From: Sorex araneus
Lineage: Eukaryota > Chordata > Mammalia > Eulipotyphla > Soricidae
Length of the DNA stretch: 64,000 bases
Assembly: GCF_027595985.1 (NCBI RefSeq)
Contig: NC_073302.1
Location: 407,606,415-407,670,414 of the forward strand
Reading direction: 5' to 3'
Made by a program: the position numbers and the translations under genes. Below, in pieces: positions 32,682 to 42,989 of the stretch. Position 1 is the stretch's first letter. Each line of letters starts with the position of its first letter. The notes below the pieces were generated by a model, which was not told the DNA's origin, ran no database searches, and was given only the letters and a program-made list of their open reading frames with translations.

Positions 32682-34345
32682 TTCACAAGAATCTTTATTT
32701 TTTATTTAATTTTTTTTTATTCTTTAATTAGTGAGTCACCACGAGGGTACAGATACAGATTTACACATTTTAGAGCTTGTTTTTCCCTCATACAATGTTC
32801 ACAAACACATCCCTCCACCAGTGCCCATTCTCCACCACCAATAAATCCAGTATCCCTCCCACCTCTCATTCCCATCTCCCCCTACCTCACCCCACCCTGC
32901 CTCTGTGGCAGGGCATTCCCTTTTGTTCTCTTTCCAATTGGGTGTTGTGGTTTGCAATAGGGGTATTGAGTGGCCATTGTGTTCAGTCTCTAGTCTACTT
33001 TCAGCATGCATCTCCCTTCCCAGGCGGGATCTCCAACCACATTTTACTTGGTGTTTCCTTCTCTGTCTGCACTGCCTTTTCCCCCAGCATGTGAGACCAG
33101 CTTCCAAGCCATGGAGCCAACCTCCTGGTGCTTATTTCTACTATTCTTCGATATTAGTCTTCTACTTTGTTATTTTATATTCCACAGATGAGTGCAATCT
33201 TTCTATGTCCCTCTCTTTCTGACTCATTTCACTTAGATGATACTTTCCATGTTGATCCCCTTATATGCAAAGTTCATGACTTCATTTTTTCTAACAGCTG
33301 CATAGTATTTCATTTTATAGATGTACCAGAGTTTCTTTAACCAGTCATCTGTTCTCGGGCACTCGGGTTTTTTTCAGATTCTGGCTATTGTAAACAGTGC
33401 TGCAATGAACATATAAGTGCAGATGCATTTTGACTATACCTTTTTGCTTCTCTGGGGTATATTCCCAGTAGTGGTATTGATGGGTCAAATGGGAGCTCAA
33501 TTTCTAATTTTTTGAGAAGCGTCCATATTGTTTTCCAAAAGGGCTGAACCAGTCGGCATTCCTACCAGCAGTGTAGAAGGGTTCCTTTCTCCCCACATCC
33601 TCTCCAACAGTGGTTACTTTTGTTCTTTTGGATGTGTGCCAGTCTCTGTGGTGTGAGGTGGTATCTCATGGTTGTTTTGATCTGCATCTATCTGAGGCTT
33701 AGTGATGTAGAGCACTTTTTCATGTGCCTTTTGGCCATTCGTATCTCTTCCTTGGAAAAGTTTCTGTTCATTTCTTCGGCCCATTTTCTGATGGGGTTGG
33801 ATGTTTTCTTCTTGTAGAGTTCAACCAGTGCCTTATATACTCTTGATATCAACCCCTTATCTGATGGGTATTGGGTGAATATCCTTTCCCCTTCTGTAGA
33901 TTGTCTTTGTATTCTGGTCACTGTATCTTTTGTGGGTCAGAAGCTTCTTAGTTTAATGTAGTCCCATTTGTTTATCTCTGTTTCCTCTTGGTTGGTCAGT
34001 TGCATGTCGTCTTTGAAGATACCTTTAGCTTGAACATCGTGGAGGGTTTTGCTGACATTGTCTTCAATGTACCTTATGGTTTGTGGTCTGATGTTGAGGT
34101 CTTTAATCAATTTTGATCTGACTTTTTTGCATGGTGTCAGGTTGAGGTGTAAGCCCATTCTTTGGCATGTGGTTGTCCAGTTGTGCCAGCACCATTTGTT
34201 AAAGAGGCTTTCCTTGTTCCACTTCACATTTCTTGCTCCCTTATCAAAGATTAGATGATCATACATTTGGGGTTGTGTGTAGGGATATTCCACCCTGTTC
34301 CATTGGTCTGCGGCTCTGCCTTTGTTCCAGTACCATGCTGTTTTA

Positions 34346-35206
34346 TTTATTTATTTTTTTCCAAAAGTATCAGCATTCTTTAATTTGTATTTCATTCATC
34401 ACAGGCACATCAATTTTTACTTAAAATATAAAACCAATTCAAACATCTTTTTTTTTTTACTATAAAAACTCTTATGTCTTAACATAACAATTCTGATTTT
34501 GGTAACTCACTTACAATGTTTCCTTATAGCAGCTAATGAGTAGTTTGTGTTTTGAACAGTAGATTGTTAGCTCAATATAAATTAGTTCAAATAGCACATT
34601 TGTATCAATTTATATCTCTTTTTTCCATTAAAAATGTTTTTAAAGTTTATTTTAATGTAGACAAAGGCTACAACAGTTGATACAATTCTCGAGTTGAAAT
34701 TGCACCATTTTATATTTCTACCTGTAATGCACCGGTGTTTTCTCCTAACACGAATGGTCATCAGCATCTCTACATGTGCTTATTACCTTTGTATATATTC
34801 TTTTAAAAAATTTTTTCATTAGTGAATCACTGTGAGGGTACAGTTACAGATTTATGCATTTTTGTGCTCATGTTTCCCCCATACAAAGTTCAAGAACCCA
34901 TCCCTTCACCAGTGCCCATTCTCCACCACCAGTAAACCCAGCATCCCTCCCACCCTCCCCAGTCCCGTCTCCCCCCACCCCAAACTGCCACTATGGCAGG
35001 GTATTCCCTTTTGTTCTCTCTCTCTGATTAGGTGTTGTGGTTTGCAATAAAGGTGTTGAGTGGCCATTGTGTTCAGTCTCTAGTCTACATTCGGCACGCG
35101 TCACCCTTCCCCCGCATGACCTCCGACCACATTTTACTTGGTGTTCCCTTCTCTGAGTTGCCCAGAATGAGAGACCAGCCTCCAAGCCATGGAGACAGCC
35201 TCCTGG
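34346..35206 (-). mobile_element. Nested chimeric insertion: L1 3' UTR joined to a non-L1 transcript end
   Basis: CAGTACCATGCTGTTTTA flanks it exactly (34328-34345, 35207-35224). On the minus strand it holds about 400 bp of L1 3' UTR (35206-34803). About 440 bp of sequence not found in the other L1s of this window follows. It has ATTAAA about 20 bases before an A-tail (34346-34360 on the plus strand). This is a 3' transduction or a template-switch chimera. I do not recognise the donor transcript. Confidence 0.8.
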
Positions 35207-35672
35207 CAGTACCATGCTGTTTTAATTGTTACCGCTTTGTAGTAAAGTTTAAGGTTTGGGAGGGTGATGCCTCCCATCGTCTTTTTTCCAAGAATTGTTT
35301 TAGCAATTCGTGGGCGTTTGTTGTTCCATATGAATTTCAGGATTGCTTGATCCGTTTCTTTGAAGAATGTCATGGGTATCCTTATAGAGATTGCATTGAA
35401 TCTGTATAATGCTTTGAGGAGTATTGCCATTTTGACAATGTTGATTCTCCCTATTCATGAGCAGGGGATATGTTTCCATTTCTTCATGTCCTCTTTTATT
35501 TCATGGAGTAGCATTTTATAGTTTTCTTTGTAGAGGTCTTTTACTTCCTTAATTAAGCTGATTCCGAGGTACTTGATTTTCTGGGGCACGATTGTGAATG
35601 GGATTGCTTTTTTTTTTTATGTCCCTTTCCTCTGTCTCATTGTTTGCATATACGAAGGCCAAGGATTTTTGG

Positions 35673-38203
35673 CACCAACTTCTAACTATGATGAAGAAGA
35701 AATTGAGAGGTTCTACATGGAATTGGAGAAGTTCTGTAAAGAAGACCACACCTTCTGCAAGATCATTGTTGGTGATTTTAATGCCAACATAGGTCCGAGA
35801 AGGTCACCCGAAGAACTCCACATTGGGACCCATGGCCTAGAATGGAATGATCAGGGTAAGAGACTGAATTCATCATGTCGACCAAGACCATCACGGTAAG
35901 TCACAGTTCCAGAAAGCCCAATCTAAATGCTGGACATGGGAGTCTCCCGGTGGGCAGTTCCACAACAAAATTGACCACATCACATTCAATCGAAGGTTTT
36001 GCCTGACTGATGTCACTGTTGTCCCAAAATTCCAAATGGGACCGGACCACCGTCTCCTTTGTGCAAAATTCTACTTCACAGAGCAGGGAGAAAGGTCTGC
36101 AAAATTTAAGCCTAAGAAGGCAACTCCCAGAATGACCACCAACTGGGAGCTCTTTGGCACTATTGCAGCAATGTGGGAAGATGCTGTCCTTGACAACATC
36201 GATGAGGAATACGATCGAATAGTTCAGCACCTCCATGTCTGTGCGAAGATTGCCAAGAGTGAGAAAGCCACAAACAGACGCCTGTCTTCAGAAACTCTCG
36301 AGCTCATTTGTCAACGTGGTTTGGCTCGAGCCTCAGGCAACCACAAGCTAACGTCCAAGCTCACAACGCTGTGCAGAGATGCGATAAAGGAAGACCTCAA
36401 AGAGAGAAGAGCATCAGTGTTGGCCAGTGCAGCAGAAGCCAGGAAAAGTATTCGCAATGCTCGCCTATCCTTTGCTAACCACAAAACCAAGATGACTGCC
36501 CTTCGACGTCCTGATGGATCTATCACATCTTCCAGAAAGTCAATGGAGAGGATTATTCATGACTTCTACTCGGATCTCTTTGACAGCCATGTCCACTTGC
36601 ACACATACCAAATTCCGGAGGATGGATATGCTGTTCCCAACGTCCTCCCTTCTGAAATCCGACCTGACATTTTGTTGGTAAAGATGTGTACAGCACCTGG
36701 TCTGGACAAGGTCAGACCTGAACACCTGAACACTGCCGCCAGTACTCAATACACTGGCTCGACTCTTTACATGCTACCTGTCTGAATGCAAGGTTCTGTC
36801 TCAGTGGAAAACAAGTAAGACAGTTCTGTTGTACAGGAAGGGAGATATCCACGACATCTGCAACTATCACCCAATCTGCCTGCTGTCTGTTGTCTACAAG
36901 TTGTTCACTCGTGTCATCCTGAACAGAATAGGCAGAACACTAGATGAAGGACAACCATGCAAGCAAGCCTGGTTCCGAAGGGGATTCAGCACAATAGACC
37001 ATATCCACATAGTGACCAAACTCATTGAAGTTTTGTGAGAGTTCAAGATGCCGCTCTGTCTAACGTTCATCGACTTAAAGATGGCCTTCGATTCTGTTGA
37101 GACTGAAGTGGTCATCGAAGCCCTAGCCAAACAGGGTGTTCAAACTCAGTATATCAAAATCCTCTGCGAGCTGTATTGTGGATTCACCACCAGGATCTCA
37201 CCATTCTACAAGGAAGTGATCATTGATGTAAAGAGAGGGGTGCAACAGGGTGATACCATTTCATCGAAACTCTTCAGTGCCACCCTCGAGAACATCATGC
37301 GATGACTGGAATGGGAAGGAATGGGAGTGAAGATAGATGGTCGGCAATTACAGCACCTCCACTTTGCTGATGACTTTGTTTTCATAACACTAAACATTAT
37401 CCAAGGGGTAATGCTGGCCGACTTCGAGCACGAGTGTGGAAAGGTCGGATTGCAGCTGAATCTCAACAAGACGATGCTCATGAAAAATGAACTAGTCTTT
37501 GAAGCTCCATTTGCTCTGAATGGAACGAACATCTCTGAATGCAGCAGCTATGTGTACCTGGGTCGAGAAATCAACGTGAAGAACGACCTGTTGCCAGAAC
37601 TGCGCAGGAGGAAGAGAGCAGTGTGAATGCCTTCAAGAGCATCAAAGAAAGAAGTGTTTAAGAGAACGAAGAATCTCCGACTCCGGGCACATTTTTTCGA
37701 TTCCACCATTCTTCCTGCACTAACATATGCCTCAGAGACCTGGGCCCTATGCAAACAGGATGAGAACGTTATTAGGGTATCCCAAAGAGGAATCGAAAGA
37801 GCTATCCTGGGAGTATCACGTCTCACTCAAGTGAGAGAAGGAATCCAGAGTTCTGACCTCCGTCGACGTTCAAGAATCAGGGATGCTGTCTGATTTGCCA
37901 AGGCATCAAAAATCAGATGGGCCGGTCATGTAATGCAATTCAAAGATGACTGCTGGACTAGAGCTGTTATCGACTGGATTCCAGGGGACATTAGAAAACC
38001 TCGTGGCCATCCACCAACTAGATGACTATATTTCTTCGTCAAATCCCTGAATGAACTATTTGAGGCTCTTCCTGTTCCTGGAGCAAGCAGATATCATTGG
38101 GCTGCACTAGCACGCGACGGGGACAAATGGAGACGTTACTGGCGCCTGCTTGAGCAAATCGAAGATCAACAGGACGACAAGTGGTACAAGTGATACAAGT
38201 GAT
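35673..38203 (+). mobile_element. RTE-clade LINE copy (RTE1_Sar-like), 5'-truncated and inactivated
   Basis: About 2.5 kb nested in the L1, with exact 10-bp duplication GGATTTTTGG (35663-35672, 38204-38213). It encodes the C-terminal part of an apurinic-type endonuclease (GDFNA at 35771-35785, then DHRLL near 36043) and a reverse transcriptase (FADD at 37363-37374). The C-terminal region follows (IRWAGHVM, DKWRRYW). The frame is broken by frameshifts near 35850 and 36770 and by TGA codons near 37036, 37303, 37624, 37891 and 38022. The end has a short tandem tail (GTACAAGTGATACAAGTGAT). The protein resembles RTE proteins abundant in hookworm genomes, from memory. Confidence 0.92.
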
Positions 38204-38620
38204 GGATTTTTGGGTATTGATTTTATAGCCTGCAACTTTACTATACAAGTCTATTGTTTCTAAGAAAGTCTTTTTTCTTAGTAGAGGCTTTAGGCTTCTC
38301 TAGATATAGTATCATATCGTCTGCAAATAGTGAAAGTTTTATTTCTTCCTTTTCTATCTGGATGTCATTGATATCTTTTTCTTGCCTAACAGCTATCGCA
38401 AGTACTTCCAGTAGTATATTGAACAGAAGTGGTGAGAGTGGGCATCCTTGTCTTGTCCCTGATCTTAGAGGAAAGGCCCTTAATTTTTCCCCATTGAGGA
38501 TAATGCTTGCCATAGGCTTTTGGTAGATGGCTTTGACTATCTTGAGGAAAGTTCCTCCAAAACCCATTTTGGTGAGGGTTTTCATCATGACCAGATATTG
38601 GATCTTCACAAGAATCTTTA

Positions 38621-39300
38621 AACAAAATATTCTAGATGAGTTTCTAGAAAAAATTCTAGAAGAATTAATATGAGAGATGGAAACATGAGAAAAATACTGT
38701 CTGATTGCTTTTGCTGACCTTGAAGATGGAGGAAGTGGCCACTAAGGAATGAGGACTACTTCTAGAGGCAGGAAGTTGGGATTCTCCAGATGGTCACTAG
38801 AAAGGAACAAGGGCCTGCTAACTTTTTGGTTCTTAGCCTAGTCACAGACTCATTTCAGACTTCTCACTGCTAGCATCTCATGACCATAAGTTTGCATTGT
38901 TTTTAAGCTCCTAAATTTGTGGTAATTATAATAATAGCAACAGGAAATAGTTACATTTTTCACAGAGGGCAAAATTTTGGCTCTTGATGATAAAATCAGA
39001 AAACAGAAGGTGAATGATGAAATGCATGTGGCGTGAGGACCAAGACTGTCTTTTTTTGCTGTTACTGCCAGTTGAGATTTTTGTACCTTTGTCAGAGAGG
39101 GTGGCATGTTGTGTTGATAATTATGATGCTGACATACACATCAACGGGTAGGTGGGATATCCAAGCTAAGTTTCATTTTAATTGGAAAATTAAGTGCTTG
39201 CATCAAAATAATAATGGAGCAACTTTGCACCTAGTAATATTCCTTATTCACTAACGTCAATTATGAATTTCTTCCTTCTTACTGTTATTCCATTACTTTT
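38621..39300. other. Unique sequence
   Basis: No gene or repeat recognised apart from short TCTAGAA repeats at 38630-38660. Confidence 0.45.
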
Positions 39301-39770
39301 GCCTCTTGTTTGGGGGTCTGTGGACTCTTCCCACTGTATGGTCTGATAGTTTGGAGCTCAAATGGGCAAATCAGTGCTGCTTAGCTTGGGGTCATCTTCT
39401 GGGGTCATCTGGGTCACCCAGTGGTACTGGGAATGAGGCATGAAGTATGGAATCAAATTAGGGATCTATGCATACAAGGGAAACACTTCAACCCTTTGAT
39501 TTATCTCCCTAGCCTTTGACATCACTTCTTGAAAAAGTTAACTTTTTAAATTAAGGTACCATGATTTACCAAGTTATTCATAGTTGAGTTTTAGGCATAC
39601 TGTGTCCCAGCACCACCAGTAGTGTCACCTTCTATACACCAGTATGACATCACTTTTTTTTTTGACACTGGTTGTTTTTAGTGGTACCAGATACTGAATC
39701 CAAAGGCTCACATATGCCAAGCATGCACACCACCACTGAGGTGTATCGCCATACTAGATGTCATTTGAAC
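39301..39770 (-). repeat. Diverged SINE remnants and an old L1 3' end
   Basis: SINE-like pieces lie at about 39305-39515 and 39655-39765. An antisense L1-tail-like piece (GGTACCATGATTTACCAAG) lies at about 39540-39650. Confidence 0.45.
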
Positions 39771-39821
39771 AAATTGCTAAAATCAAGTCTTTGCAGCTGT
39801 GTGTATAAAATTGTCAAACAG

Positions 39822-39987
39822 GGGCTGGAGCGATAGCACAGCGGGTAGGGCATTTGCCTTGCATGCGGCCGACCCGGGTTCAATTCTCAGCATCCCATAT
39901 GGTCCCCTGAGCACTGCCAGGAGTAATTCCTGAGTGCAAAGCCAGCAGTAACCCCTATGCAAAGCCAGGTGTGACCCAATAGGCACA
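39822..39987 (+). repeat. Type-A SINE, young, with target duplication
   Basis: Close to consensus head and body. AAAATTGTCAAACAG is present on both sides. Confidence 0.93.
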
Positions 39988-40019
39988 AAAAATTGTCAAA
40001 CAGTCACCCTTTTCCTTTA

Positions 40020-40370
40020 TCCAGCCCATACCTGGTGGTGCTCAGGGGCTACTCGTGGCTAGGTGCTGGGGACACCATGTGGTCCATTCAAAGCATGTTC
40101 TTCTGTCTGTTGAACTACCTCTCAGGTTCCAGGATCTCTTCTATTCTTAACCATGTCTCTTACTCCCGTGAATGCCATAAGACCTAAATCCTCCCATTCC
40201 TGCTTCCATTTTCTTTTGGATGGTGCACACCAGGCTCCTCAGCAGCTACACCTGGGGGTGCTTGGGAGACCTAGGTTGTGCTGGCATTCAAACCAGAGTC
40301 ACAGCCACAGTCACATACGAGGCAAGTGCCTTAACCTTTGTACACTCTCTCTAGCCTTTTTCTGCTATTA
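40020..40370 (-). repeat. Two eroded antisense SINEs
   Basis: CCATACCTGGTGGTGCTCAGGGG at about 40022 and GCACACCAGGCTCC... ACAGTCACATACGAGG at about 40225. Confidence 0.5.
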
Positions 40371-40493
40371 TAAAGGTGCTGATAATTCCTTTCATCATAA
40401 TCAAAGATAATGGATTTGAGTCTGTTAAGGTTCTAGCTAGTCATCTTACTCTTTCAACCCCACTTTTCAGTTTATTAAAAAAGTATCTTTTCC

Positions 40494-42553
40494 ACAATGA
40501 GGCAGAGGAAAGGGACATGAAAAAAGCAATCCCATTCACAATCGTGCCCCAGAAAATCAAGTACCTCGGAATCAGCTTAACCAAGGAAGTAAAAGACCTT
40601 TACAAAGAAAACTACATAACGCTACTCCATGAAATCAAAGAGGACATGAGGAAATGGAAACATATACCCTGCTCGTGGATAGGGAGAATCAATGTTGTCA
40701 AAATGGCAATACTCCCTAAAGCATTATACAGATTCAATGCGATCCCTATAAATATACCCATGACACTCTTCAAAGAAATGGATCAAGCAATCCTAAAATT
40801 CATATGGAATAACAAACGTCCAAGGATAGCTAAAACAATTCTTGGGAAAAAGATGATGGGAGGCATCACCATCCCCAACCTCAAACTTTACTACAAAGCA
40901 GTAACAATTAAAACAGCATGGTACTGGAAAAAAGGCAGAGCCGTAGACCAATGGAACAGGGTGGAATATCCCTACACACAACCCCAAATGTATGACCATC
41001 TAATCTTTGATAAGGGAGCAAGAGATGTGAAGTGGAGCAAGGAAAGCCTCTTTAACAAATGGTGCTGGCACAACTGGACAACCACATGCAAAAAAATGGG
41101 TTTAGACCTTGACCTGACACCATGCACAAAAGTCAGATCAAAATGGATTAAAGACCTCAACATTAGACCACAAACCATAAGGTACATTGAAGACAAGGTC
41201 GGCGAAACCCTCCACGATATTGAAGATAAAGGTATCTTCAAAGGTGACACGGAACTAAGCAATCTAGTAAAAACAGAGATCAACAAATGGGACTACATTA
41301 AACTAAAAAGCTTCTGCACTGCAAGAGATACAGTGACCAGAATCCAAAGACTATCCACAGAATGGGAAAGGATATTTACACAATACCCATCAGATAAGGG
41401 GTTGATATTAATGGTATATAAAGCACTGGTTGAACTCTACAAGAAGAAAACATCCAACCCCATCAAAAAATGGGGCGAAGAAATGAACAGAAACTTTACC
41501 AAGGAAGAAATACGAATGGCCAAAAGGCACATGAAAAAGTGCTCTGCATCACTAATAATCAGAGAGATGCAGATCAAAACAACCATGAGATACCACCTCA
41601 CACCCGAGAGACTAGCACACATCCAAAAGAACAAAAGCAACCGCTGTTGGAGAGGATGTGGGGAGAAAGGGACCCTTCTTCACTGCTGGTGGGAATGCCG
41701 ACTGGTTCAGCCCTTCTGGAAAACAATTTGGACGATTCTCAAAAAATTAGATATTGAATTCCCATTTGACCCAGCAATATCACTGCTGGGAATATATCCC
41801 AGAGAGGCAAAAAAGTACAATCGAAACAACATCTGCACATGTACGTTCATCGCAGCACTGTTTACAATAGCCAGAATCTGGAAAAAACCCGAATGCCCCA
41901 GAACGGATGACTGGTTGAGGAAACTTTGGTACATCTATACAATGGAATACTATGCAGCTGTTAGAAAAAAGGAGGTCAAGTATTTTGTAGTCAAGTGGAT
42001 GGGCATGAAAAGTTTCATGCTGAGTGAAATGAGTCAGAAAGAGAGAGACAGACATAGAAAGATTGCACTCATCTATGGTATATAGAATAACAGAGTGGGA
42101 GACTAACACCCAAGAACTGTAGAAATAAGTACCAGGAGGTTGACTCCATGGCTTCGAGGCTGGCCTCACGTTCCGGGGAAAGGTCAACTCAGAGAAGCGA
42201 TCACCAACTACATTGTAGTCGAAGGCCATGTGGGGGAAGGGAGTTGCGGGCTGAATGAGGGCTAGAGACTGAGCACAGCGGCCACTCAACACCTTTATTG
42301 CAAACCACAACAGCTAATTAGAGAGAGAGAACAGAAGGGAATGCCTTGCCACAGTGGCAGGGTGGGGTGGGGGGGAGATGGGATTGGGGAGGGTGGGAGG
42401 GACACTGGGTTTACGGGTGGTGGAGAATGGGCACTGGTGAAGGGATGCGTTCCCGAACTTTGTATGAGGGAAGTATAAGCACAAAAGTGTATAAATCTGT
42501 AACTGTACCCTCACGGTGATTCTCTAATTAAAAATAAATAAATTAAAAAAAAA
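40494..42553 (+). mobile_element. Young L1, 5'-truncated, with a long intact ORF2 C-terminus
   Basis: AAGTATCTTTTCC flanks the element (about 40481-40493 and 42553-42565). ORF2 is open for about 530 codons to TAG at 42085, without a frameshift. It includes the Cys/His cluster [18 protein letters not shown] near 41643-41696. The 3' UTR has a G-rich tract and AAAAATAAATAAAT before the A-tail. No endonuclease domain is present, so the copy is dead by truncation, but its open frame shows it inserted recently. Confidence 0.93.
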
Positions 42554-42565
42554 AGTATCTTTTCC

Positions 42566-42985
42566 CAATTCTCCAATGTCTTCTTCATTTCCTTCTGATT
42601 ACCATTCCATTGGGTTCTAATTATGTGTGGAAAACAATTTTACTGGGGTCCTGAATGGAGCTCAAGTGGTAGACCACTTGCTTTTCATGTTGAGTTCCTT
42701 TAGCACCCTAAGTCTCCTCCACTTCTTAGTCCCCTAATCCGTGTAAGTGATCCAGGAATGGCACCTGGCTGGCCTCAGAGCCCCGCTGCCTCATTGCTCT
42801 TTTAGGTATAGCCTCACAGTAGCAAGGGTTACAAAGAGGGTCTCAGGGACCTGCTTTAGTGGCTGCCTTGCCTTGCAGATGAGGCTGAGATTTGGATTCC
42901 TGAGCAGTTCACGTGCCAAGTGCGGTCCTGGTAGTCCTGCCATCTAGGACCCCCAAAGTACAACCAAGTGTACTCTCTGGTGAGC
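42566..42985. other. Unique sequence with a weak SINE remnant
   Basis: GTCCTGAATGGAGCTCAAGTGG near 42647 is faintly SINE-like; nothing else. Confidence 0.4.
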
Positions 42986-42989
42986 TCTG

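Larger units (their letters stand above)
32698..38604 (-). mobile_element. L1 insertion, antisense, 5'-truncated, hosting two nested insertions
   Basis: TTCACAAGAATCTTTA is repeated exactly at 32682-32697 and 38605-38620. On the minus strand the element covers part of the reverse transcriptase ([12 protein letters not shown]), the ORF2 C-terminus and the 3' UTR. Removing the two nested elements restores about 2.5 kb of continuous L1 (for example [17 protein letters not shown] rejoins across the RTE). ORF2 has stops and frameshifts and is inactive. Confidence 0.93.

Noticed and set aside
40376-42085. 569-codon open frame as a host gene
   Set aside because: It is the C-terminal part of L1 ORF2, with L1 3' UTR, A-tail and target duplication.
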